Source of the DNA: Microbacterium sp. Leaf159
Lineage (GTDB): Bacteria; Actinomycetota; Actinomycetes; Actinomycetales; Microbacteriaceae
Reading direction: 5' to 3'
DNA: 64,000 nucleotides
Assembly (NCBI RefSeq): GCF_001423615.1
Contig: NZ_LMOU01000003.1
Span: forward strand, 79,710-143,709
The notes under the pieces are model-generated. The model was given only the letters and a program-made list of their open reading frames with translations, did no database searches and had not been told where the DNA came from. Of this stretch, positions 1 to 8,903 are shown in pieces. A program made the translations under genes and the position numbers. Each line of letters opens with the position of its first letter. The stretch's first letter is position 1.

Positions 1-292
1 CGAAGGGGGCGATCGTCGTGCCGACCGTGAAAACGAGCGTCTGACCCAGCAGGCGGAAGAAGTCGCCGGTCAGCACATCGATGATGTTCTGGAATCCGAC
101 GAACTCGCGACCGGGCTCGACGAGGCTCTGCTTGAAGAACGCGGTGATCAGAGCGGTGATCAGGGGGTAGACCACGACCGCCGCGAGGAGCGCCAGGCCG
201 GGGGCGGTGAGCAGCAGTGCGAACATGCCGTCGGTGAGCCGTCGAGGCTTGCGACCTGTGTCTAACTGTGTAGAACTGCTCGTTTCTGTCAT
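1..292 (-). CDS. Carbohydrate ABC transporter permease, MalF type (5' part only)
   Basis: The first 97 codons of a sugar importer inner-membrane subunit; the rest lies beyond the window edge. The start ATG at 292 is preceded by AAGGA eight bases upstream. A short polar N-terminus (about residues 1-20) is followed by a hydrophobic segment (about 23-45) and then the loop with 'FVGFQNIIDVL', typical of the first periplasmic loop of MalF-like permeases (xFVGLxNYxxx). A second membrane segment begins near residue 82. The family forms a heterodimer with a MalG-type partner and takes substrate from a lipoprotein-binding protein. Partners would lie left of the window. Substrate cannot be told from this fragment. 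Confidence 0.8.
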   Translation of the reverse strand, partial: MTETSSSTQLDTGRKPRRLTDGMFALLLTAPGLALLAAVVVYPLITALITAFFKQSLVEPGREFVGFQNIIDVLTGDFFRLLGQTLVFTVGTTIAPF

Positions 293-495
293 CTAGGTCA
301 TCCTTGGCCTTGGGGTGGACAGGAGCACAAACGCTGTGCTGCGGGGGAGACTCCAGTATTTCCGGAGAATCAGGCCAAGGTCAACTGAGATCGACAATCG
401 GTAAAAGTTGTTAAGAAGTGCGCGTTTATGTGCCTTACGTAAGACGGTCTTCTGGCCTCGGCGGGGTGGTGGAGGATGTGTCGAGGGGTGGAGAC
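293..495. promoter_or_regulatory. Upstream region of the edge permease
   Basis: About 200 bases with no credible gene. It holds the promoter of the minus-strand permease: on that strand a TTGACC element is followed by AT-richer sequence including TACTGG, with non-ideal spacing (about 20). A locally AT-rich stretch around 400-420 (CTTAACAACTTTTACC read on the minus strand) could be an operator but is not a clean palindrome. Confidence 0.3.
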
Positions 496-1032
496 TCAGG
501 CGCTCGCGCGCCGTGCGCGGTACGCGGCCACGGCGTTGCGGTTCGTGCAGGTCGTCGAGCAGTAGCGCTTCGAGCGATTGCGCGAGAGGTCGAGGGCGAG
601 AGCGTCGCACGTGTCGTCGGCGCAGATCGAGATGCGCGAGCCCTCGTCCGCACGGATGACGTCGATCAGCGCCATGGCGGTCTCGATCAGCACGCGCTCG
701 GCGAGCGGGCGTTCGTCGGCGACGGCGTGCAGGTGCCAGTCCATGCCGTCGTGGCGCACGAGCCTCGGCGCGAGGGAGGACTCGGCGAGGGCTGCGTTGA
801 CGTGTGCGGCCATCTCGTCTCGGGGCGCGAGCAGCAGGGCGCGCAGACGCGGGCGCAGGTCTCGCAGGGAGGCGAGCTCGGCCTCGTCCCGGTCGAGCCG
901 ACCCGAATAAGGGAAGTCCACGAGGAAGGCGTCGTAGTCGGCGAGCGTCTCGAGAGTCTCAGGCTCCTCTGCCGAGTTCACCAGCCAGACGGCCGAGCGC
1001 AGGGCCTCTTCCGTGTCATCGGTGAAGTTCAT
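496..1032 (-). CDS. CGNR zinc-finger (ABATE-domain) regulator
   Basis: A 178-residue probable DNA-binding protein. The N-terminal two thirds match the ABATE stress-regulator arrangement (helical, acidic, with a conserved RLR-type stretch near 60-65). The C-terminus holds a small zinc finger: Cys137, Cys142, Cys158 and Cys162, followed by the basic tail YRARR. The hallmark CGNR is CTNR here, a conservative change that keeps the cysteine and the Asn-Arg pair. It is divergent from the adjacent EamA transporter, separated by 39 bases, so it may control that gene. Family members are actinobacterial transcription factors with mostly unknown ligands; the target assignment is inference. Confidence 0.85.
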   Translation of the reverse strand: MNFTDDTEEALRSAVWLVNSAEEPETLETLADYDAFLVDFPYSGRLDRDEAELASLRDLRPRLRALLLAPRDEMAAHVNAALAESSLAPRLVRHDGMDWHLHAVADERPLAERVLIETAMALIDVIRADEGSRISICADDTCDALALDLSRNRSKRYCSTTCTNRNAVAAYRARRASA

Positions 1033-1071
1033 GTTGACACCTTACATCCTGCGCGAGTAGCGTCACCTGTC
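1033..1071. promoter_or_regulatory. Divergent promoter between CGNR regulator and EamA transporter
   Basis: The 39-base gap contains TTGACA at 1034-1039 reading towards the transporter. No good -10 lies 17 bases on, and neither gene has a clear Shine-Dalgarno sequence, so one or both messages may be leaderless. Weak evidence. Confidence 0.3.
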
Positions 1072-2052
1072 ATGAGCAAGGTTGCAAATGACATCACCGC
1101 GCCGGGCGTGCGCCTCGGTCTGCCGTTGGCGATCGGCGCGGCCTTCGCGTTCGGGATGTCGGGCGCCTGGGCCCGCGGCCTCATCGATGCGGGGTGGACG
1201 CCGGGAGCAGCGGTAACCGTCCGCGTCTGGGTCGCGGCGCTCGTGCTGCTCGTGCCGAGCATCCTGTCGCTGAGGGGTCGATGGGGCGTGCTCAAGAAGA
1301 ATGCCGGCATGGTCGCCGCCTACGGCCTGCTCGCCGTGACCGCCACCCAGCTCTGCTACTTCCAGGCCGTCGCCGTGATGGACGTCGGCCTCGCGCTGCT
1401 CATCGAATACACTGCGCCGATCGCCGTCATCCTCTGGCTGTGGCTCCGCCGGGGCGAACGGCCCAGCCGTCGCAGCGTGATCGGCGCCGCCATCGCCTTC
1501 GTCGGCCTCGTGCTGATGCTCGACATCATCACCGGCGCCGAGGTCAATGTCGCCGGCATCCTCTGGGCGCTCGCCGCGATGGTGGGGGCGGCGACCTACT
1601 TCCTGCTCTCGGCCAAGGCCGACACCGGGCTGCCGCCGATCGCGCTCGCCGGGGGAGGGCTGCTGCTCGGCGCGGTCGCTCTCACGATCGCCGGCCTCAT
1701 CGGCATCCTGCCCATCGCCTGGACGACCGACGACATCACCTATCGTTTCGGCACCGTGCCGTGGTTCCTGCCGGTGCTCGCGATCGGCCTCATCGCGACC
1801 GCCCTCGCCTACGTGCTCGGCATCGCCTCGACCCGGATGCTCGGTTCCCGCCTCGCGTCGTTCGTCGCGCTCTCCGAAGTGGTCGCCGCGCTCCTGTTCG
1901 GCTGGCTGCTGCTCGGTCAGCTGCCCGATCTCCTGCAGGCTCTCGGTGGCGTGCTGGTGCTGGTCGGCGTGGTCGTGGTGAAGCTGGGCGAGCCGCGGCC
2001 CGCCGAGTTCGTCGAGCCGATACCGGATGCCGTCGAGCAGCCGCAGCGTTAG
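1072..2052 (+). CDS. EamA/DMT-superfamily transporter
   Basis: A 326-residue membrane protein with about ten hydrophobic segments in two five-helix halves, the usual plan of the drug/metabolite transporter superfamily. The first half contains the GLLAVTATQLCYFQAV stretch and the second half an 'ASFVALSEVVAALLFGWLLLGQ' type ending seen in RhaT/YdcZ-like exporters; a short polar tail follows. The ATG at 1072 was chosen because it begins immediately before the first helix; the reading frame is open further upstream but that sequence is antisense to the CGNR gene. Family members export amino acids, metabolites or drugs. Substrate unknown. Confidence 0.88.
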   Translation: MSKVANDITAPGVRLGLPLAIGAAFAFGMSGAWARGLIDAGWTPGAAVTVRVWVAALVLLVPSILSLRGRWGVLKKNAGMVAAYGLLAVTATQLCYFQAVAVMDVGLALLIEYTAPIAVILWLWLRRGERPSRRSVIGAAIAFVGLVLMLDIITGAEVNVAGILWALAAMVGAATYFLLSAKADTGLPPIALAGGGLLLGAVALTIAGLIGILPIAWTTDDITYRFGTVPWFLPVLAIGLIATALAYVLGIASTRMLGSRLASFVALSEVVAALLFGWLLLGQLPDLLQALGGVLVLVGVVVVKLGEPRPAEFVEPIPDAVEQPQR

Positions 2053-2058
2053 TGCAAT

Positions 2059-2118
2059 GTATACGCGAAGCACTCGTCGGTCACCCGAATGACCGCGTTA
2101 CTGCATTTGTGTATACAC
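2059..2118. promoter_or_regulatory. Twin GTATAC operators upstream of the gntR-prpDBC operon
   Basis: A perfect 10-bp palindrome GTGTATACAC lies at 2109-2118, only seven bases before the gntR start, and a second GTATAC core with the same TGCA(A/T)-type left flank lies at 2059-2064. The proximal copy contains TATACA (2112-2117), a plausible -10, so a bound repressor would block the polymerase. GTnTAC-like palindromes are typical targets of FadR-type GntR regulators, so this is probably the autoregulatory operator for the whole operon. Confidence 0.65.
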
Positions 2119-2125
2119 TGAGAGC

Positions 2126-2794
2126 ATGAGCTCTGTCGCCGATCGCATCACCGCGAGCGACCGAGCGCACGCGGCGTTGCTGGATGAGATCCAGTCGGGC
2201 GCCCTCCCCGCCGGGTTCGTACTGGGCGAGGTCGAACAGGCCGCCCGCCTCGGGATCAGCCGCACGCCGATGCGCGAGGCCCTCCGCCGCCTGGCAGCCG
2301 ACGGGCTCGTCGTGCAGCAGTCGCCGCGGGTCACGGTGGTGGCAGACCTGGATGCCGACGACATCCGTGCCCTGTTCGAGATCCGCCGCGCGCTCGAGGA
2401 GACATCCGCCCGTCTCGCCGCCCAGCGAGGAGACGCCTCCCTCTTCGCCGCGCTCGCCGACGAATTCGCGCACGTCGACCTCGCCGCCGTCGAAGGCCGC
2501 GACGCGTACTACGCCCTGATCGCCCGGTTCGACGCCGCGCTCGACCAGGCCGTCGACAACGACTACATCGCCTCGGCGCTGCGCACCGTGCGCACCCACC
2601 TCGTGCGGGTGCGGCGCATGGCCCGCGACAAGCCCGACCGCCTCGCGGCCTCGGCGGCCGAGCACCGCACGATCGCCGCAGCCCTCGGCGCGCGAGACGG
2701 CGACCTCGCCGCCCACGCCACGCACGTGCATCTGCACAACGCGCTCACCGGCATCCTCGACTCCCTGACAGCCAACCCAGAAGGTGTGAAATGA
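2126..2794 (+). CDS. GntR-family (FadR/FCD) regulator of the methylcitrate operon
   Basis: A 222-residue repressor with an N-terminal winged helix (about 1-75: '[24 protein letters not shown]' region, the standard FadR recognition helix) and a C-terminal helical FCD ligand domain (about 85-215) carrying the metal-binding pattern of Asp and several His residues (e.g. [25 protein letters not shown]). It overlaps prpD by four bases (ATGA), so the regulator and the enzymes are translated together. By position it should sense a propionate-pathway intermediate such as methylcitrate; that ligand is inferred, not shown. Confidence 0.88.
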   Translation: MSSVADRITASDRAHAALLDEIQSGALPAGFVLGEVEQAARLGISRTPMREALRRLAADGLVVQQSPRVTVVADLDADDIRALFEIRRALEETSARLAAQRGDASLFAALADEFAHVDLAAVEGRDAYYALIARFDAALDQAVDNDYIASALRTVRTHLVRVRRMARDKPDRLAASAAEHRTIAAALGARDGDLAAHATHVHLHNALTGILDSLTANPEGVK

Positions 2795-4317
2795 CCGTCA
2801 CCCACCACGTCCGCGTCCACCGCAGCGACGAGAACCTCGCTCGCGAAGACCAGCTCGCCTGGAAGATCGCCGAGGTCGCCGCCGATCCGGTCGAGGTCGA
2901 GCAGGACGTCACCGACATGATCATCAACCGCATCATCGACAACGCGTCGGTCGCCGCGGCATCGCTCACTCGCGGCCCCATCAACGCGGCCCGCGCCCAG
3001 GCGTTCAGCCACCCCGTCTCGACCGGCGGCATCGGCGCCACGGTCTTCGGCGCGGCGCTCGATCACCGCACCAGCCCCGAGTGGGCGGCCTGGGCCAACG
3101 GCGTGGCCGTGCGCGAGCTCGACTACCACGACACGTTCCTCGCGGCCGAGTACTCGCACCCGGGTGACAACATCCCGCCGATCCTCGCCGTCGCCCAGCA
3201 CGTACAGGCCGACGGTCGCGCGCTGCTGCGCGGCATCGCCACCGGTTACGAGATCCAGATGGACCTCGTGCGCGCGATCTGCCTGCACAAGCACAAGATC
3301 GACCATGTCGCGCACCTCGGCCCGTCGGCCGCAGCAGGCATCGGCACCCTGCTCGGCCTCGACGTCGAGACGATCTATCAGGCCGTCGGCCAGGGTCTGC
3401 ACACCACCACCGCCACCCGCCAGAGCCGCAAGGGCGAGATCTCGACCTGGAAGGCGCACGCCCCGGCGTTCGCCGGCAAGCTCGCGGTCGAGGCCGTCGA
3501 CCGGGCGATGCGCGGCCAGACCAGCCCCGCCCCGATCTACGAGGGCGAAGACGGCGTGATCGCCTGGATGCTCGACGGCAAGGATGCCGCCTACGAGGTG
3601 CCGCTGCCCGCCGCGGGCGAGGCGAAGCGTGCGATCCTCGACTCGTACACGAAGGAGCACTCGGCCGAGTATCAGGCGCAGGCGTGGATCGACCTCGCCC
3701 GCAAGCTCGGCACCGAGAACCCGGCGCTGCGCGACCCCGCGAACATCGAGGCCGTCGTGCTGCACACCAGCCACCACACGCACTACGTGATCGGCTCGGG
3801 CGCGAACGACCCGCAGAAGTACGACCCCACCGCATCGCGCGAGACGCTCGACCACTCGATCCCGTACATCTTCGCCGTCGCCCTGCAGGACGGCGGCTGG
3901 CACCACGTCGACTCGTACACCCCCGAACGTGCGGGCCGCGAAGACACCGTCGCGCTGTGGCACAAGATCACCACGGCCGAGGATGCCGAGTGGACGCGCC
4001 GCTACCACTCGGAAGATCCCGATGTGAAGGCGTTCGGCGGTCGCGTCGAGTTCCGCCTGACCGACGGCACGACCGTCGTCGACGAGATCGCGGTCGCCGA
4101 CGCGCATCCGCTCGGCGCCCGTCCGTTCGCACGGGACAACTACATCGCGAAGTTCCGCCTGCTGGCCGAGCCCGTGCTCGAGCCCGCCGAGATCGAGCGG
4201 TTCCTCGAGCTGGTGCAGCGTCTGCCCGAGCTCACGGCGGCCGAGGTCGGCGAGCTGTCGATCATCGCCAAGCCCGGCCTGCTCGAGGGTGCCGACGCCC
4301 CGAAGGGCCTGTTCTGA
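2791..4317 (+). CDS. prpD: 2-methylcitrate dehydratase (MmgE/PrpD family)
   Basis: A 508-residue cytosolic enzyme that dehydrates 2-methylcitrate to 2-methylaconitate in propionyl-CoA breakdown. It has the full MmgE/PrpD fold length; an all-helical domain and a lid domain are expected. Recognisable blocks include [19 protein letters not shown] near residue 110, a helix with '[19 protein letters not shown]', and the late [17 protein letters not shown] stretch conserved in PrpD. It starts inside the gntR stop and its own stop overlaps prpB (TGATG). The order prpD-prpB-prpC is the same as in Corynebacterium propionate clusters. Unlike AcnD systems it needs no iron-sulfur cofactor. Confidence 0.95.
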   Translation: MTVTHHVRVHRSDENLAREDQLAWKIAEVAADPVEVEQDVTDMIINRIIDNASVAAASLTRGPINAARAQAFSHPVSTGGIGATVFGAALDHRTSPEWAAWANGVAVRELDYHDTFLAAEYSHPGDNIPPILAVAQHVQADGRALLRGIATGYEIQMDLVRAICLHKHKIDHVAHLGPSAAAGIGTLLGLDVETIYQAVGQGLHTTTATRQSRKGEISTWKAHAPAFAGKLAVEAVDRAMRGQTSPAPIYEGEDGVIAWMLDGKDAAYEVPLPAAGEAKRAILDSYTKEHSAEYQAQAWIDLARKLGTENPALRDPANIEAVVLHTSHHTHYVIGSGANDPQKYDPTASRETLDHSIPYIFAVALQDGGWHHVDSYTPERAGREDTVALWHKITTAEDAEWTRRYHSEDPDVKAFGGRVEFRLTDGTTVVDEIAVADAHPLGARPFARDNYIAKFRLLAEPVLEPAEIERFLELVQRLPELTAAEVGELSIIAKPGLLEGADAPKGLF

Positions 4318-5219
4318 TGCTGTACTCCCACGTCACCCCGGCCGAGAAGCGCCGCCTGTTCCGCGAGCGGCTCGAGAGCGGTGAGCTGCTGCGGTTCCCC
4401 GGCGCCTTCAACCCGCTGAGCGCCCGACTGATCGAGCAGAAGGGCTTTGACGGGGTCTACATCTCGGGCGCGGTGCTCTCTGCCGACCTCGGAGTCCCTG
4501 ACATCGGCCTCACCACACTGACCGAGGTCGCCGGCCGGGCCAAGCAGATCGCGCGGATGACCGACATCCCCGCGATCGTCGATGCCGACACCGGCTTCGG
4601 CGAGCCGATGAACGTCGCCCGCACGATTCAGGAGCTCGAGGACGCAGGCCTCGCCGGCACGCACATCGAGGACCAGATCAACCCGAAGCGCTGCGGCCAC
4701 CTCGACGGCAAGAGCGTGGTCGACGAGAGCACGGCGATCCGTCGCATCCGCGCGGCCGCCGACGCGCGTCGCGACCCGAACTTCCTGATCATGGCGCGCA
4801 CCGACATCCGTGCGGTCGAGGGACTCGATTCGGCGATCGATCGCGCCAAGGCGCTGGTGGATGCCGGGGCCGATGCGGTCTTCCCCGAGGCGATGCGCAC
4901 GCTCTCGGAGTTCGAGGCGATGGCGGAGGCGCTCGACGTGCCGATCCTCGCCAACATGACCGAGTTCGGCAAGAGCGACCTGTTCTCGGTCGACCAGCTG
5001 CGGGATGCCGGTGTGAACATGGTCATCTGGCCCGTCTCGCTGCTGCGCATCGCGATGGGCGCGGCGGGCCGTGCGCTCGATACGCTGAACGAGGAGGGGC
5101 ACCTCACCTCGAAGCTCGGTGAGATGCAGCACCGTGCCGATCTCTACGACCTGATCGACTACGAGTCCTACAAGGAGTTCGACTCGGGCGTCGCAGGCTT
5201 CACCGTCACGAAGGAGTGA
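4317..5219 (+). CDS. prpB: 2-methylisocitrate lyase
   Basis: A 300-residue isocitrate-lyase-superfamily enzyme that splits 2-methylisocitrate to pyruvate and succinate. The catalytic loop is KRCGH (preceded by 'HIEDQINP'), the form usual for PrpB; true isocitrate lyases carry KKCGH and are much longer. The metal-binding 'DADTGFG' motif lies near residue 87. The ATG at 4317 overlaps the prpD stop by one base, so translation is likely coupled. The TTG/GTG alternatives upstream are inside prpD. Gene order and length leave little doubt. Confidence 0.95.
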   Translation: MLYSHVTPAEKRRLFRERLESGELLRFPGAFNPLSARLIEQKGFDGVYISGAVLSADLGVPDIGLTTLTEVAGRAKQIARMTDIPAIVDADTGFGEPMNVARTIQELEDAGLAGTHIEDQINPKRCGHLDGKSVVDESTAIRRIRAAADARRDPNFLIMARTDIRAVEGLDSAIDRAKALVDAGADAVFPEAMRTLSEFEAMAEALDVPILANMTEFGKSDLFSVDQLRDAGVNMVIWPVSLLRIAMGAAGRALDTLNEEGHLTSKLGEMQHRADLYDLIDYESYKEFDSGVAGFTVTKE

Positions 5220-5221
5220 GC

Positions 5222-6355
5222 ATGACCGAGCCGGACATCAAGAAGGGCCTCGCCGGGGTCGTCGTCGACACGACAGCGATCTCGAAGGTCAACCCCGAGA
5301 CGAACAGCCTGCTCTACCGCGGGTACCCCGTGCAGGAGCTGGCAGCGACCCAGCCTTTCGAGGCGGTCGCCTACCTGCTGTGGCACGGCGAGCTGCCGAC
5401 GTTCGAAGAGCTGGCGGCCTTCCGCGCGCAGGAGCGCCCGCATCGAGCCCTGACCGACAACGTCAAGGCGGCGATCGACCTGATCCCGCTCGAGGCGCAC
5501 CCGATGGACGAGGTGCGCACGGCTGTCAGCCTGATCGGCGCCTCCGACACGAACGCCGGCGGGTCTGTGCTCGATGCCGGCGGCAGCCCCGAGGAGAACC
5601 TCGAGCGCAGCATCCGCCTGTTCGCCGCTCTTCCGGCGATCGTCGCCTACGGCCAGCGCCGACGCCGCGGCGAGGAACCGATCGCGCCGCGCGACGACCT
5701 CGACTACTCGGCGAACTTCCTCTGGATGACGTTCGGCGAAGAGCCCGATGCGGTCGTCGTCGACGCGTTCAACCGCTCGATGATCCTGTACGCCGAGCAC
5801 TCGTTCAACGCCTCGACCTTCACGGCCCGCGTGATCACGTCGACCCTCAGCGACCTGTACTCGGCCGTGGTCGGCGCGATCGGCGCGCTCAAGGGGCCGC
5901 TGCACGGCGGCGCGAACGAGGCCGTGCTGCACATCTTCGACGAGATCGGCGAGGCCTCGAACGTCGTGCCGTGGCTCGACAAGGCTCTGGCGGAGAAGCG
6001 CAAGATCATGGGCTTCGGACACCGCGTCTACAAGAGCGGCGACTCGCGGGTGCCGACGATGAAGGCGGCACTCGACACCCTGGTCGAGCACTACGACAAG
6101 GCAGAGGTGGCAGAGCTCTACGACGCTCTCGAGTCGGAGTTCGTGGCGCGCAAGGGCATCTACCCGAACCTCGACTACCCGTCGGGCCCCGCGTACAACC
6201 TGATCGGCTTCGACACTCTCACCTTCACCCCGCTGTTCGTCGCGGCGCGGGTGACCGGCTGGACGGCCCACGTCATCGAGCAGGCCGGCGCCAACGCGCT
6301 GATCCGCCCGCTGTCGTTCTACGACGGTGTCGACGAGCGGCACATCGAGGGCTGA
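5222..6355 (+). CDS. prpC: 2-methylcitrate synthase / citrate synthase
   Basis: A 377-residue citrate-synthase-family enzyme that condenses propionyl-CoA with oxaloacetate. Catalytic blocks are visible: the histidine in ILYAEHSFNAST, the substrate loop GPLHGGAN, the active-site GFGHRVYK, and the aspartate in NLDYPSGP. The ATG at 5222 follows AAGGAG with five-base spacing; a GTG six bases earlier lies within that ribosome site. Length is that of the short PrpC type rather than the roughly 430-residue housekeeping GltA. It is the last gene of the operon and is followed by a terminator hairpin. Confidence 0.94.
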   Translation: MTEPDIKKGLAGVVVDTTAISKVNPETNSLLYRGYPVQELAATQPFEAVAYLLWHGELPTFEELAAFRAQERPHRALTDNVKAAIDLIPLEAHPMDEVRTAVSLIGASDTNAGGSVLDAGGSPEENLERSIRLFAALPAIVAYGQRRRRGEEPIAPRDDLDYSANFLWMTFGEEPDAVVVDAFNRSMILYAEHSFNASTFTARVITSTLSDLYSAVVGAIGALKGPLHGGANEAVLHIFDEIGEASNVVPWLDKALAEKRKIMGFGHRVYKSGDSRVPTMKAALDTLVEHYDKAEVAELYDALESEFVARKGIYPNLDYPSGPAYNLIGFDTLTFTPLFVAARVTGWTAHVIEQAGANALIRPLSFYDGVDERHIEG

Positions 6356-6389
6356 CCGCTCACCGCGTACCGCTCACCGCAGACGCAGA

Positions 6390-6420
6390 GATGCCCGGGC
6401 CCTCCGCGGACCCGGGCATC
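6390..6420. terminator. Bidirectional hairpin between prpC and the arabinofuranosidase gene
   Basis: A perfect 10-bp inverted repeat, GATGCCCGGG at 6390-6399 and CCCGGGCATC at 6411-6420, with an 11-base loop. It sits between two convergent genes, ending the prp operon from the left and the arabinoside operon from the right. There is no long T-tract, as is common in high-GC genomes. Confidence 0.75.
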
Positions 6421-6434
6421 GCTGTGTCAGGGGA

Positions 6435-7958
6435 TCAGGCCAGCTCGATCACCGACCACGACAGCGGCGGCAGTGTCGCGCGCACCGCGCCGTCGACGAC
6501 CTCGGCACCCGCCAGCGGCACCATGTGCACGGCATCCTGCGTGGTCTCCAGGTTCGCGGTGTGGCGGTCGCCGCCCTCGGGGATCGTCAGGGTCTCGGCG
6601 TTCACGACCCGGAGCCCCGTGAGTCCGCGGAGCTCCACCGTCAGGTCGCTCTCCTCATCGAGCGAGCGGTTCGCGACGAAGACGACGACGCGTCCGGTCT
6701 CCTCATCCCAGGTGGCTGCCGCGTCGACCGCGTCGACCCCGCCGTAGCGCTTGGTCTCGATCTGCGGCGCCGACACCGCGAGGCGCAGGATGCGGCCCTT
6801 CGCGAGACGAGCCATGCGCTCGAAGGGCCAGAAGCTCGTCTGACGCCACGCCGGACCGTTCTCCTCCGAGCGGATCGGCGCGATCACGTTCACGAGCTGC
6901 GCCTGGTTGGCGATCTTCACGCGGTCGCCGTGGCGCAGGAGGCTGTTGAGCAGCGTGCCGACGACCACGGCATCCGTCACGTTGTAGCTGTCTTCGATCA
7001 GACGCGGATGCTTCTTCCACCCGGCCTTGGCGATCTCGACCGACTCGACGTCGTTGAACTGCACCTGGTCCCACACGTTCCACTCGTCGAACGAGATGTC
7101 GACCTGCTTGGTGTGCTTGCCTGCGGCCTTCACGGCGTCGATCGTCGCGATGACGCCGTCGATGAAGGCATCCATGTCGACCGACTCCGCGAGGAACGAC
7201 TCGGCGTCGCCGTCGTGCTCCTGGTAGTACGCGTGCATCGAGATGAAGTCGACCTCGTCGTAGGCGTGGGTCAGAACCGTGTTCTCCCAGGTGCCGAACG
7301 TCGGCATCGACCGGCCGGACGAGCCGACCGCGACGAGCTCGATGGTCGGGTCGACGAGCTTCATGGCCTTGGCCGACTCCTGGGCCAGGCGTCCGTACTC
7401 GGTCGCGGTCTTGCCGCCGATCTGCCACGGTCCGTCGAGCTCGTTGCCCAGGCACCACAGCTTGATGTCGAACGGCTTCTCGGCGCCGTTCTTGCGACGG
7501 AGATCCGACCAGTAGGTGCCGCTCGGGTGGTTCGCGTACTCGACGAGCGAGCGGGCCTCTTCGACGCCGCGGGTGCCGAGGTTGATGGCCTCCATGACCT
7601 CGACGTCGGCCTCCTTCGCCCAGTCCATGAACTCGTGCAGACCGAACGCGTTGGTCTCGATCGTGTGCCAGGCGCCGTCGATGCGCACGGGGCGATCCTC
7701 GACGGGGCCCACCCCGTCTTCCCAGCGGTAGCCGGAGACGAAGTTGCCCCCGGGGTAGCGGACCACGGTCGGACCCATCTCCTTCACCAGGGCGAGGACG
7801 TCCTGACGGAAGCCGCGCTCGTCGGCCTGCGGGTGCCCCGGCTCGTAGATGCCGGTGTACACGCAGCGCCCCATGTGCTCGACGAACGACCCGAAGAGCC
7901 TCCGGGGGACGTCGGCGATGGTGAAGTCGCGGTCGATGGTGATGCGGGCCTGAGACAT
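6435..7958 (-). CDS. abfA: Intracellular alpha-L-arabinofuranosidase, GH51
   Basis: A 507-residue glycoside hydrolase that releases L-arabinofuranose from arabino-oligosaccharides. No signal peptide is present, so it works on imported oligosaccharides in the cytosol. The acid/base is Glu173 in the GH51 motif LGNELDGPW and the nucleophile is Glu292 in ISFDEWNVW; the substrate-binding 'VVRYPGGNF' motif is at 65-73. The C-terminal third is the beta-sandwich typical of GH51. It is the last gene of a minus-strand operon behind a binding protein and two permeases, which points to arabinan or arabinoxylan oligosaccharides as the imported substrate. Confidence 0.95.
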   Translation of the reverse strand: MSQARITIDRDFTIADVPRRLFGSFVEHMGRCVYTGIYEPGHPQADERGFRQDVLALVKEMGPTVVRYPGGNFVSGYRWEDGVGPVEDRPVRIDGAWHTIETNAFGLHEFMDWAKEADVEVMEAINLGTRGVEEARSLVEYANHPSGTYWSDLRRKNGAEKPFDIKLWCLGNELDGPWQIGGKTATEYGRLAQESAKAMKLVDPTIELVAVGSSGRSMPTFGTWENTVLTHAYDEVDFISMHAYYQEHDGDAESFLAESVDMDAFIDGVIATIDAVKAAGKHTKQVDISFDEWNVWDQVQFNDVESVEIAKAGWKKHPRLIEDSYNVTDAVVVGTLLNSLLRHGDRVKIANQAQLVNVIAPIRSEENGPAWRQTSFWPFERMARLAKGRILRLAVSAPQIETKRYGGVDAVDAAATWDEETGRVVVFVANRSLDEESDLTVELRGLTGLRVVNAETLTIPEGGDRHTANLETTQDAVHMVPLAGAEVVDGAVRATLPPLSWSVIELA

Positions 7959-7997
7959 TGCTCTCCTAGATTTCTGGCTCTCGAGCCGGGTGGGGGA

Positions 7998-8903
7998 CTA
8001 CTGACCGCCGAAGCCGCTGGTCGCGACTCCCTTGACGATCTGCTTCTGGAAGATGATGAACACGATGATCAGCGGCAGCGCCGCGAGCACGGCCTGCGCC
8101 ATGACCTGGGCGTACTGCACGCCGTAGGCGCTGATGACCGTCTGGAGTCCGACCGGCAGCGTCATCAGTGTGGTGTCGTTGATGACGAGGAACGGCCAGA
8201 GGAAGTTGTTCCACGCGCCGATGAACACGAAGATCGCGACGGATGCCAGGATCGGCCGCGAGAGCGGCAGCACGATCGACCAGAAGATGCGCAGTCGGCT
8301 TGCGCCGTCGACCCGCGCCGCATCTTCGAGCTCGATCGGGATCGCGTCGAAGAAGCGCTTCAGGATGAACACCATCGCCGGGGCGACGACCTGCGGCAGG
8401 ATCAGACCCCAGTAGGTGTCGATCATGTTGAACGCGAGCATCTCGTAGAACAGCGGGATGATCAGCACCTGCGGCGGCACCACGATCGAGGCGATGATCG
8501 CCACGAACAGCCACTTGCGACCGGTGAAGTCGAGTCGAGAGAACGCGTAGGCGGCCAGGGCCGAGATGGTCAGCGTGATCAGGGTCACGGCGATCGAGGT
8601 CCACAGGCTGTTGAACGCCCAGGTGTAGACGTTGCCCTGCGACAGGATCGCCGTGAAGGCCTCGACCGTCGGCCCGGTGGCGCCGATCCACGACGGGTCG
8701 CCGCTGGCGGCATCCGTCTCGGTCTTGAAGGCGGTCGCGACCGCCCACAGGAACGGCAGCAGCCAGCCGACCGCGAGGATGATCAGCACGACGAGAGCGC
8801 TGATGCGGAGGGCGCCGAACGGCTTCTGACCCGGCAGGTGCGAGCGGCGGGCGCGCGCGGGCTTGGCGGTGGTGATGGTCTCGGTGAGAGTGGCGGTGGA
8901 CAT
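7998..8903 (-). CDS. Carbohydrate ABC transporter permease, MalG type
   Basis: A 301-residue inner-membrane permease with six hydrophobic segments. The EAA loop that docks the ATPase is clear: 'IELEDAARVDGASRLRIF' near residue 210. The start ATG at 8903 shares bases with the stop of the upstream permease (TGATG). It forms the channel with the MalF-type partner and is fed by the lipoprotein encoded two genes upstream. No ATP-binding subunit is encoded in this operon; a shared MsiK-type ATPase elsewhere is the usual solution in actinobacteria. Confidence 0.92.
   Translation of the reverse strand: MSTATLTETITTAKPARARRSHLPGQKPFGALRISALVVLIILAVGWLLPFLWAVATAFKTETDAASGDPSWIGATGPTVEAFTAILSQGNVYTWAFNSLWTSIAVTLITLTISALAAYAFSRLDFTGRKWLFVAIIASIVVPPQVLIIPLFYEMLAFNMIDTYWGLILPQVVAPAMVFILKRFFDAIPIELEDAARVDGASRLRIFWSIVLPLSRPILASVAIFVFIGAWNNFLWPFLVINDTTLMTLPVGLQTVISAYGVQYAQVMAQAVLAALPLIIVFIIFQKQIVKGVATSGFGGQ

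Noticed and set aside
418-1071. N-terminal extension of the EamA transporter
   Set aside because: The frame is open but the sequence is antisense to the CGNR gene and non-membrane in character; the ATG at 1072 begins right before the first helix.
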